The notes beneath the pieces are model-generated. The model saw only the letters and a list, made by a program, of their open reading frames with translations, was not told where the DNA came from and did not search any database. Made by a program: the position numbers and the translations under genes. From Proteobacteria bacterium UBA5122 (lineage in GTDB: Bacteria > Pseudomonadota > Gammaproteobacteria > Tenderiales > Tenderiaceae): a stretch of 29,152 bases of DNA. Positions 23,852 to 29,152 of this stretch are shown here, in pieces (the stretch's first letter is position 1; each line of letters begins with the position of its first letter). Where the stretch lies: the NCBI GenBank assembly GCA_002415485.1, contig DHYU01000032.1:1-29152 (forward strand), read 5' to 3'.

Positions 23852-23879
23852 AAAAAAGCGGCGACCGAGAGGCCGCCGC
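23852..23879 (-). terminator. Intrinsic terminator of the Arg/Asp-rich gene
   Basis: On the minus strand a 9-bp stem (GCGGCGGCC / GGTCGCCGC, one G-U) with a UCUC loop is followed directly by six U. It is 72 bases beyond the stop of the upstream gene and forms the 3' end of the candidate small RNA described separately. Confidence 0.85.
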
Positions 23880-23937
23880 AACAAAGACGTCTACCGCATT
23901 AGGAGAGTGTTGGAGGGGGGAGGTTGCGGTAAACGTC
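23852..23937 (-). ncRNA. Candidate 3'-UTR small RNA with C-rich, anti-Shine-Dalgarno-like loop
   Basis: Fourteen bases after the stop of the Arg/Asp-rich gene, arms at 23925-23937 and 23886-23898 pair over 13 bp (one G-U on the minus strand) around a 26-base loop. The loop RNA holds ACCUCCCCCCUCC and then CUCUCCUAA, both able to pair with GGAG-type ribosome-binding sites. An intrinsic terminator with a U6 tail follows after 6 bases. This is the architecture of Hfq-type or C-loop regulatory RNAs and would give a product of about 86 bases if processed from the mRNA. Nothing shows yet that it is a separate RNA; it could simply be a long terminator region. Confidence 0.45.
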
Positions 23938-23951
23938 GCACAACTCACTGA

Positions 23952-24341
23952 TTAGCGCATGTCTGTACCACGATCGCGATCACTCACACCTTGATCCAGA
24001 TCGCGTTTGCCATCGCGATCATATGAACGATCGCTGTCGCGGCCATCACGATATTCGCGCTTTTCATAACCACGATCATCTCGCTCACCGTCGCCGCAAT
24101 TATCATTACGGCCAGCATCATCACGCTCATCTTCACGATAATTGCCACAACGCTCATCGTCACGATAGCTATCGCGATATTCATCGCGACGATCATCACC
24201 TTGATAACGATCGCTGTATTCGTAACGATCACCGTATTCACCACGCTCACCACCACGCTCGTAATCGCTGGCAAATACACTGCTACTACCCAGCAACAAA
24301 CCCGCGACCATCACTGCAACTGAAACTGATTTGATCTTCAT
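23952..24341 (-). CDS. Secreted low-complexity Arg/Asp/Tyr-rich protein
   Basis: The 129-residue protein has a clear signal peptide (MKIKSVSVAVMVAGLLLGSSS, cleavage near FAS-DYE). The rest is almost only Arg, Asp, Glu, Tyr, Gly and Ser, in loose repeats such as DRYEYSDRYQ, YRDSYRDDER and SDRSYDRDG, with two cysteines (RCGNY, DNCGD) that may pair. It is expected to be disordered and periplasmic or exported; I know no function. The ATG at 24341 follows GAGGAG at good spacing. Upstream is a PmrA/QseB-like direct repeat, downstream a structured 3' UTR. Both suggest a regulated stress or envelope gene, perhaps metal- or cation-responsive, which is inference. Confidence 0.8.
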   Translation of the reverse strand: MKIKSVSVAVMVAGLLLGSSSVFASDYERGGERGEYGDRYEYSDRYQGDDRRDEYRDSYRDDERCGNYREDERDDAGRNDNCGDGERDDRGYEKREYRDGRDSDRSYDRDGKRDLDQGVSDRDRGTDMR

Positions 24342-24425
24342 GCTCTACACTCCTCTATCAGGTTTTCTATTGAGGCTGGAAGTTGATCTTCTCGCCTCTC
24401 TTGAGAACAAAGATAACGCTGAAAA

Positions 24426-24442
24426 CTTAAAACAAACTTAAA
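24426..24442 (-). promoter_or_regulatory. PmrA/QseB-like direct-repeat box
   Basis: On the minus strand the sequence reads TTTAAG-TTTGT-TTTAAG, inside two perfect tandem 11-bp copies of GTTTTAAGTTT. This matches the published PmrA box pattern yTTAAk-N5-yTTAAk in both halves. It ends 10 bases before a possible -10 (TATCTT), the place where OmpR-class regulators replace a -35. The regulator itself is not in the window. Confidence 0.6.
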
Positions 24443-24531
24443 ACTCGACCTGCCATCAAATAAACTTTTTGTTGCATGTCCCAACCCATTCGGCACCCCA
24501 TGCCTGGCACATGCATTTCGTCCCTACCACA

Positions 24532-24547
24532 AAATAAGTCCTTATTT
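24532..24547. promoter_or_regulatory. AT-rich 16-bp palindrome
   Basis: AAATAAG-TC-CTTATTT is an inverted repeat with 7-bp arms, midway between the two divergent genes. It could be an operator for the porin. No regulator is assigned, and AT-rich palindromes also arise by chance. Confidence 0.3.
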
Positions 24548-24820
24548 AACAAAACCTTAAAATCATCACCACAATTACACCCACCCATTCTATTAGCAAT
24601 ATCTGCATATTCACTTTTCCTATTTACTTCCGAAGCACTGTTAAAGAATCAACATGCATTCACGATGCGACCGCCGCTTTCACTCGCACCGCGCCACAGA
24701 TGTAAGCTGTTCGTCACCTAGGCATTGCTTAATGCCAACGATGACGTCTTTACGCTGTATGGAAGTGCCATAACAACAACAGAACATGATCAACCACACG
24801 CACATTTATAGGGGAACACC

Positions 24821-25816
24821 ATGCCCACACTGATTCTTATCACGCTCTCCACCGCCACCCTGCTAAGCCTATTGCCTTACCACCTTCACGCCGCTGAAGA
24901 AAACGACATCAAGGCCAAACTGTATGGGCAGGCACAGGTTGAGTTCGCGTCATACGATGACAACACGGCCACGGACGGCACACGTCTGGATGACAACGCG
25001 GCAGGTCGCATCGGGGTGAAATTTGAACAAAAACTCGATCAGCACTTTACCGGCATGGCAGGATACGAATGGCGCAATGACACGACAGACAATGAAGTTG
25101 CGGCCGATAAGGGACCGATGAGCGCACGCGAATCGTACATTGCCCTCAAAACCCCTTGGGGCACCATCGGCGGCGGCAACAGCCTGTCCCCGTACAAGGT
25201 CACCGGTGGCGTTAAATACGACCCCTTTGTCGCTACACTACTGGAGGCCCGTGGCAATGGCGGCATGAGCGCCGGCGCATTTGGCCACAACAACTTTATT
25301 GCCGATTCACTGTGGTACAAATCACCGCAATGGAATAACACCTCGGCCTGGCTGCTCTATAGCCCGGACGAGGTCAGCAACAACACCCGCGGTGCAGACA
25401 AGGATTATGCCTATAGCGTGAAATACGCCGTACAGCAGTGGGAGGTCTTTGTCGCTGGTGTGAATGATGACAGCGCCATCCTCGAACGCACCAAGCTGGG
25501 CGCAAGCATCAATCTCACTGAACAACATCGTTTGGTGGGTCAACTGGAAAGCGGCGAAAAAGCCGGCATCGATGAGGATACCTATTTCGCCGGTTACCAC
25601 TTCAAATGGCAACCATGGACCTTCGTCGTCCAAAGCGGCGAAACCGATCCTGACGGCAACGACAACAACACCCGTTATCACGCCCTCGGCGCCCTCTACG
25701 ACTTCAATAAGAACTTTCGCTTGTTCACCGGCTATCGTAAAAGCTCACCCGAGCAGGGTGACGATATCAAGGTGTTATCGGTGGGCCTCAACTTCCGATT
25801 TGATAAAAGTTTTTAG
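24821..25816 (+). CDS. Gram-negative outer-membrane porin
   Basis: This 331-residue protein has a signal peptide (hydrophobic to about residue 22, cleavage near LHAAEEN) and then alternating strands typical of a 16-stranded porin: KLYGQAQVEFASYDD, AGRIGVKFEQKLDQHFTGMAGYEW, ESYIALKTPWGTIGGGN, and a C-terminal LSVGLNFRFDKSF ending in the aromatic residue needed for outer-membrane assembly. It would form a diffusion pore, probably as a trimer; solute selectivity is unknown. AGGGGA precedes the ATG by 5 bases. It stands alone, convergent with the glycerate kinase gene. Confidence 0.88.
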   Translation: MPTLILITLSTATLLSLLPYHLHAAEENDIKAKLYGQAQVEFASYDDNTATDGTRLDDNAAGRIGVKFEQKLDQHFTGMAGYEWRNDTTDNEVAADKGPMSARESYIALKTPWGTIGGGNSLSPYKVTGGVKYDPFVATLLEARGNGGMSAGAFGHNNFIADSLWYKSPQWNNTSAWLLYSPDEVSNNTRGADKDYAYSVKYAVQQWEVFVAGVNDDSAILERTKLGASINLTEQHRLVGQLESGEKAGIDEDTYFAGYHFKWQPWTFVVQSGETDPDGNDNNTRYHALGALYDFNKNFRLFTGYRKSSPEQGDDIKVLSVGLNFRFDKSF

Positions 25817-25833
25817 GCCTCACATGACATAAA

Positions 25834-25856
25834 GCCTGACACCCTGCAGATCAGGC
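25834..25856 (-). terminator. Weak hairpin between porin and glycerate kinase genes
   Basis: GCCTGA and TCAGGC pair over 6 bp around an 11-base loop; on the minus strand UUUAUG follows. It may serve the metZ operon end or both convergent genes. The stem is short and the U-run poor, so confidence is low. Confidence 0.35.
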
Positions 25857-25878
25857 GAGAGGGATGGCGTGCACGGAT

Positions 25879-27114
25879 TTATTCAGACTTGAAACCAAGC
25901 ACCAGATCCATGACATTGGTGCCGGTCGGCCCGGTATTGATCAGATCACCGCTGGCAGCAAGAAAATTTCCAGAATCGGCGCTGTGCAAGCAGTGCAGCG
26001 GATCTAGGCCATCGACACCGCAGCGACGGATTGTGTCACCATCGACCAATGCCCCGGCATCATCCCCCGGACCATCGCTGCCATCGGTGCCCGCCGCCAG
26101 CAACAGCACACCGGATTCATCTTCCAGTTCTATCGCCGCCGCCAGCGCCAGGTGTTGGTTGCGTCCACCACGGCCGGGCGCAGGCGGCAGCGTCACCGTT
26201 GTTTCACCGCCCCACACGTGCAATCCGGCAGGCCCGTCCAACAATTGACAGGCCAGTTGACGCCCGACCATCACCGCATCGCCGGTGATCACGGCCGCAT
26301 GTTGGTAGACATCCAGGCCATGACGACGACCATATTCCGCCGCGGCCTGTTTGGCATCTTCCAACGCGGCGATGATCTGCACATCGATCGTCTCGAAACA
26401 GGCATCGCCGGATTGTGGTGCAGGTCTGGCCTGGCTCACCAGCTCGGCCAGCCAGTCCGGCAATTCAAACGGCGCCTCGGTCTCGAGCAGGATCTCCGGC
26501 ACCAACAGGCCCGAACCGATCGTCGCCGGATCATCGCCGGGTACATCCGAGATCAACATCACGCGCGTTGTGCGCCCATCTAGATAGTCGGCAAGACGTC
26601 CACCCTTGATCCGCGACAGGGCCTTGCGCACGAAGTTGATCGCATGGATGTCGAGCCCACTGGCCAGCAACCAACGATTGGCCCGCTGCAGATCCTCGAG
26701 ACTGATGCCATCGGCCAAGACCTCGACCAGACTCGAGGTGCCGCCCGAGATCAAAAACAACAGCTCGCCATCGGCCGGTACCGCCGCGATAAATTCGAGC
26801 AGCACCGCACCGGCATCCAGGCTGACCTGGGTCGGTTCGGGATGGGAGGATTCGATGACACGGATCGACGCCGGCAACGGCGACTGCGGACCATGGCCAT
26901 GCTTGGTGATCAGCAGGCCGGCCGCGACCTCAACATCGGGAGACGCCAGCACACCGGCCAACATCGCCGTCGCTGCCTTGCCGATGGCGACCACATATTG
27001 CGGCGCCTCCGGCCCATCCAACGCCAGTGCATTGCGCACACACGCCCGACCATCCACTGCGGCCAGCGCCGCCTGATAGGCGGCGAGCAACAGATGTCGT
27101 GAGTCGTCGCTCAC
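25879..27114 (-). CDS. gckA: Glycerate 2-kinase (GckA/TtuD, DUF4147-MOFRL type)
   Basis: It phosphorylates glycerate, by family knowledge giving 2-phosphoglycerate. The 411-residue protein has the DUF4147 N-terminal part (VVAIGKAATAML, LLFLISGGTSSLVEVL, INFVRKALSRIKGGRLAD, VMLISDVPGDDPATIGSG) and the C-terminal MOFRL domain (GRGGRNQHLALAAA, LLAAGTDGSDGPGDDAGA). The start is a GTG at 27114, three bases after the metZ stop, with no strong ribosome-binding site, so it is probably translated by coupling to metZ. Its place behind a SAM-responsive leader would link glycerate use, and so serine or one-carbon supply, to methionine status; that link is inference. Confidence 0.9.
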   Translation of the reverse strand: MSDDSRHLLLAAYQAALAAVDGRACVRNALALDGPEAPQYVVAIGKAATAMLAGVLASPDVEVAAGLLITKHGHGPQSPLPASIRVIESSHPEPTQVSLDAGAVLLEFIAAVPADGELLFLISGGTSSLVEVLADGISLEDLQRANRWLLASGLDIHAINFVRKALSRIKGGRLADYLDGRTTRVMLISDVPGDDPATIGSGLLVPEILLETEAPFELPDWLAELVSQARPAPQSGDACFETIDVQIIAALEDAKQAAAEYGRRHGLDVYQHAAVITGDAVMVGRQLACQLLDGPAGLHVWGGETTVTLPPAPGRGGRNQHLALAAAIELEDESGVLLLAAGTDGSDGPGDDAGALVDGDTIRRCGVDGLDPLHCLHSADSGNFLAASGDLINTGPTGTNVMDLVLGFKSE

Positions 27115-27117
27115 CGC

Positions 27118-28308
27118 TTATTCGCTGCCGAGGCCACGGGCCAGATCGGCCTTGATGTCGTCAATGTCCTCCAGACCCACGGCGATCCGCACCAGGCCAT
27201 CGGCAATGCCCGCATTCGCCCGTTGCTCGGGCGTCAGGCGGCCGTGCGTGGTCGTCGCCGGGTGGGTGATCGTGCTCTTGGCATCGCCCAGGTTGGCCGT
27301 GATCGAGATCATGCGCGTCGCATCGATCATCTTCCACGCCGCCGCCTTGCCCTCTTTCAACTCAAACGACAGCACGCCGCCAAAGCCGCGTTGCTGCCGC
27401 GCAGCCAGCGCGTGCTGCGGATGCGTGCTCAGACCGGGATAGTGCACCGCCGCCACGGCCGGTTGTTCCACCAGCCACTCGGCCAGTTGCTGCGCGTTGC
27501 GGCAATGGGCATCCATGCGCAGGCGCAAGGTCTCCAGGCCCTTCATGAACACCCAGGCATTGAACGGGCTCATCGTCGGCCCGGCAGTGCGCAGGAAGCC
27601 ATACACATCCAGCCCCACCACCTCTTCCTTGGTCACCACCGCGCCACCGATGCAACGGCCCTGACCATCGAGGTACTTGGTCGCTGAATGGATGACGATG
27701 TCCGCCCCCAGCTCAAACGGCTTCTGCAAGGCCGGCGTGCAAAAACAGTTGTCGACCACCAGCAGGCAGTCATTGTCGTGCGCCAGCTGCGCCAAACGCG
27801 CCAGGTCCGCCACCTGCGTCAGCGGGTTCGATGGTGTCTCCAAAAACAACAGCCGCGTATTCGGTTTGATCGCCGCCGCCCAGGCCGCCTCATCGACCAG
27901 ATCGACAAAGGTCGTCTCAACGCCAAACTTGGCCATGTAGTTGGTCAACAGGACCGAGGTCGTACCGAAGATCGCCCGCGACGAAACAATATGATCACCG
28001 CTCTTGAGCAGGGCCATAAAGGTCGACAGGATCGCCGCCATGCCCGACGAGGTTGCGACACAACGCTCGCCGCCTTCCAAGGCTGCCAGACGCTGTTCAA
28101 AGGTACGCACAGTCGGATTGGTAAAGCGCGAATAGACATTGCCCGGCACCTCGCCGGAGAAGCGCGCCGCCGCCTCGGCCGCACTGCCAAAGACATAGCT
28201 GGAGGTCGGGAAGATCGGCTCTGCCTGCTCGCATTCATGCGTGCGCAGTTGCCCCGCTCTTACCGCCAGCGTATCGAAATTAAATTCATCAAATTCATTC
28301 ATGCTCAT
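27118..28308 (-). CDS. metZ: O-succinylhomoserine sulfhydrylase
   Basis: It makes homocysteine directly from O-succinylhomoserine and sulfide, in the methionine pathway. The protein (396 residues from the chosen start) is a PLP enzyme of the Cys/Met metabolism family: NVYSRFTNPTVRTFEQRLAA, SSGMAAI, VVDNCFCTPALQKP and the PLP lysine in HSATKYLDGQG, then ITHPATTTHGRL near the end. The opening FDTLAVRAGQ is typical of MetZ. GTG, ATG and ATG lie in frame at 28311, 28308 and 28302; I take 28308, with GAGG 9 bases upstream. It follows the SAM-II-like module and precedes the glycerate kinase gene. An O-acetylhomoserine enzyme is the close alternative. Confidence 0.92.
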   Translation of the reverse strand: MSMNEFDEFNFDTLAVRAGQLRTHECEQAEPIFPTSSYVFGSAAEAAARFSGEVPGNVYSRFTNPTVRTFEQRLAALEGGERCVATSSGMAAILSTFMALLKSGDHIVSSRAIFGTTSVLLTNYMAKFGVETTFVDLVDEAAWAAAIKPNTRLLFLETPSNPLTQVADLARLAQLAHDNDCLLVVDNCFCTPALQKPFELGADIVIHSATKYLDGQGRCIGGAVVTKEEVVGLDVYGFLRTAGPTMSPFNAWVFMKGLETLRLRMDAHCRNAQQLAEWLVEQPAVAAVHYPGLSTHPQHALAARQQRGFGGVLSFELKEGKAAAWKMIDATRMISITANLGDAKSTITHPATTTHGRLTPEQRANAGIADGLVRIAVGLEDIDDIKADLARGLGSE

Positions 28309-28334
28309 CACCCCCTACCTCATTCTGCGGGCAT

Positions 28335-28366
28335 AAAAAAACCCGCTTAGTGATCACTAAAGCAGG
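28335..28366 (-). terminator. Intrinsic terminator in the metZ leader
   Basis: On the minus strand an imperfect 12-bp stem with one bulged base, built on the perfect palindrome TTAGTGATCACTAA (28347-28360), is followed by seven U. It ends 26 bases before the metZ ATG, too close to leave room for a promoter, so it must be an attenuator that the riboswitch can control, rather than the end of purF. Confidence 0.8.
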
Positions 28367-28371
28367 CCCGA

Positions 28372-28429
28372 GGTCGCCGCTTTAGCTGTATTTATTATGC
28401 GCCCGCAAGCTGAACTCAAATCGGCGCGT
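28372..28429 (-). ncRNA. SAM-II-like riboswitch upstream of metZ
   Basis: The minus-strand RNA has the order of SAM-II (metA motif) aptamers: GCGCC, then GAUUUGA, a loop with UUGCG, GGCGC closing a 5-bp P1, then AUAAUAAAUACAGCUAAAG. The GAUUU and AGCUAAA blocks match the SAM-II consensus as I remember it. I could not fit the P2 pseudoknot cleanly; one mismatch or bulge is needed. It lies upstream of metZ, the kind of gene SAM-II controls, and is followed by an intrinsic terminator. A 7-bp outer complement (28435-28441 with 28372-28378) could close the whole domain. Confidence 0.75.
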
Positions 28430-28441
28430 AAACTGGCGACC

Positions 28442-28470
28442 AGAGTAGAGAATCACCTCACGACTGTCAA
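28442..28470 (-). promoter_or_regulatory. Candidate sigma-70 promoter of the metZ leader
   Basis: A perfect TTGACA (28465-28470, minus strand) is followed after 17 bases by TACTCT (28442-28447), a poor -10. Transcription would begin near 28435, just before the aptamer. That start would cut into the 7-bp outer complement, which only a longer transcript would have in full. Confidence 0.55.
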
Positions 28471-28473
28471 CAC

Positions 28474-28511
28474 GACAACGGCCGGTGCCCCTACGAACAC
28501 CGGCCGTTGTC
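28474..28511 (-). terminator. Strong hairpin after purF
   Basis: A perfect 14-bp stem (GACAACGGCCGGTG / CACCGGCCGTTGTC) with a 10-base loop sits 19 bases beyond the purF stop. It is very stable but has no U-run on the minus strand (GUGUUGACAG follows), so it is a 3'-end stabiliser or weak terminator. It separates purF from the metZ promoter. Confidence 0.6.
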
Positions 28512-28530
28512 AGTCATCTTTAACGACTGC

Positions 28531-29152
28531 TTACTGGCTGTTATGCAGATCGATGATGTCGCCGTTGCGTTTGTCACGCTCGGCCTTGGCAGCATCGTTA
28601 CGCGACTGTTCCAGACGGGCAAAGTAGGCATCATCGACATCGCCCGTCACATAACGACCATCAAACACCGAGGCATCAAAATCTTCCAGCCGGGCATTGC
28701 GTTTGCGTACCGCGGCCTTCAAATCTTCCAGGTCTTGGAAGATGACCTTGTCCGCACCGATGGCCTCGGCGACCTGCTCCACCGTGCGACCATGTGCCAA
28801 CAGTTCAGACTTGGCCGGCATGTCGATGCCGTAGACATTGGCAAAGCGCACAGCAGGTGCGGCAGATGCAAAGTAGACCTTGTTGGCACCTGCTTCACGC
28901 GCCATCTGAATGATCTGCTGTGAGGTAGTGCCGCGCACCAGTGAATCATCCACCAGCAGCACATTTTTGCGACGGAACTCGAGATCGATCGCATTCAGCT
29001 TTTGACGCACGGATTTTTTACGCTGTTGTTGGCCCGGCATGATAAACGTCCGGCCGATGTAACGATTTTTGATAAACCCTTCGCGGTACAACGCACCGAG
29101 TTCATAGGCCAACTGCACGGCCGATGTACGGCTGGTGTCCGGGATCGGGATC
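28531..29152 (-). CDS. purF: Amidophosphoribosyltransferase PurF (C-terminal part)
   Basis: This is the last 206 codons of the first committed enzyme of purine synthesis, which makes phosphoribosylamine from PRPP and glutamine. The reading frame continues past the window end. Seen: the PRPP-binding motif VLLVDDSLVRGTTSQQI, upstream FIKNRYIGRTFIMPGQQQR and KLNAIDLEFRRKN, and downstream YFASAAPAVRFANVYGIDMP, all characteristic of PurF; the N-terminal glutaminase is outside the window. A GTG codon at 29118 is internal, since coding continues upstream with PDTSRTSAVQ. In pseudomonads purF is likewise followed by metZ. A 14-bp hairpin lies after the stop. Confidence 0.96.
   Translation of the reverse strand, partial: IPIPDTSRTSAVQLAYELGALYREGFIKNRYIGRTFIMPGQQQRKKSVRQKLNAIDLEFRRKNVLLVDDSLVRGTTSQQIIQMAREAGANKVYFASAAPAVRFANVYGIDMPAKSELLAHGRTVEQVAEAIGADKVIFQDLEDLKAAVRKRNARLEDFDASVFDGRYVTGDVDDAYFARLEQSRNDAAKAERDKRNGDIIDLHNSQ

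Larger units (their letters stand above)
24342..24820. other. Divergent intergenic region with regulatory signals, no gene seen
   Basis: These 479 bases separate the divergent Arg/Asp-rich gene and porin gene. They hold the PmrA/QseB-like box near the minus-strand gene and an AT-rich palindrome in the middle. A plus-strand reading frame at 24476-24721 has no recognisable features and no good start context, and I do not call it. I could not find a convincing -35/-10 pair for the porin; its ribosome-binding site AGGGGA is 5 bases before the ATG. Confidence 0.6.

Noticed and set aside
24541..24560. Second, degenerate PmrA-like repeat near the middle of the divergent gap
   Set aside because: Half sites differ from consensus and no -10 is placed to match.
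24476..24721. 81-residue plus-strand reading frame in the divergent gap
   Set aside because: No ribosome-binding site, no known motif, and coding here would overlap regulatory palindromes; looks like chance.
1..29152. tRNA, rRNA, CRISPR array, insertion sequence or integrase
   Set aside because: None seen on either strand; no repeat-spacer pattern and no transposase-like protein. The island edges show no direct repeats that I could find by eye.

Overview
The window reads as a piece of a gammaproteobacterial chromosome. This is inferred from gene content and protein style: uvrA, a two-ATG ppsA, the purF-metZ neighbourhood also seen in pseudomonads, a Gram-negative porin, and a group 3b NAD(P)-linked [NiFe] hydrogenase. 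A sulfur-oxidising or anaerobe-capable lineage would fit, but no gene here settles the species.

Layout. (1) 1-606: the 3' end of uvrA. (2) 648-1658: a PAPS-sulfotransferase-like gene facing the next block. (3) 1668-13839, all on the minus strand: a visibly AT-richer glycan island of twelve tightly packed genes (overlaps or gaps up to 40 nt), probably one operon from a promoter near 13923-13951. In transcription order it holds a DUF707-like glycosyltransferase, a zinc-ribbon methyltransferase, a radical SAM/SPASM protein, a fused GT2-GT4 glycosyltransferase, a reductase, a GDP-sugar 4,6-dehydratase, HddA, HddC, a second methyltransferase, a GT2, a Maf/DUF115 (MptE-like) protein and a small unknown. 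HddA, HddC, dehydratase and reductase together suggest a GDP-6-deoxy-manno-heptose route; the remaining genes would transfer, methylate or otherwise decorate the sugar on a surface glycan or flagellin.

(4) 14086-17586, plus strand, GC-rich: a VOC protein, a YafY-type WYL regulator and phosphoenolpyruvate synthase. (5) 17624-23784, minus strand: DUF455, hydB, hydG, a four-helix-bundle protein, hydD, hydA, a hydrogenase maturation protease, and then a tiny secreted peptide. (6) 23852-24442, minus strand: an Arg/Asp-rich secreted protein with a PmrA/QseB-like box upstream. Its 3' UTR folds like a small RNA: a 13-bp stem with a C-rich, anti-Shine-Dalgarno-like loop, then an intrinsic terminator. 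(7) 24821-25816, plus strand: a porin. (8) 25879-29152, minus strand: partial purF, then a compact control module (promoter, SAM-II-like riboswitch, terminator) in front of metZ, and a glycerate kinase gene in the same operon.

The observations most worth following are the SAM-II-like module, the candidate 3'-UTR sRNA, the Maf-like protein beside GDP-heptose genes with no nonulosonate genes in view, the methyltransferase that has lost one cysteine from each zinc-ribbon pair, and the four-helix-bundle gene wedged into the hydrogenase operon.
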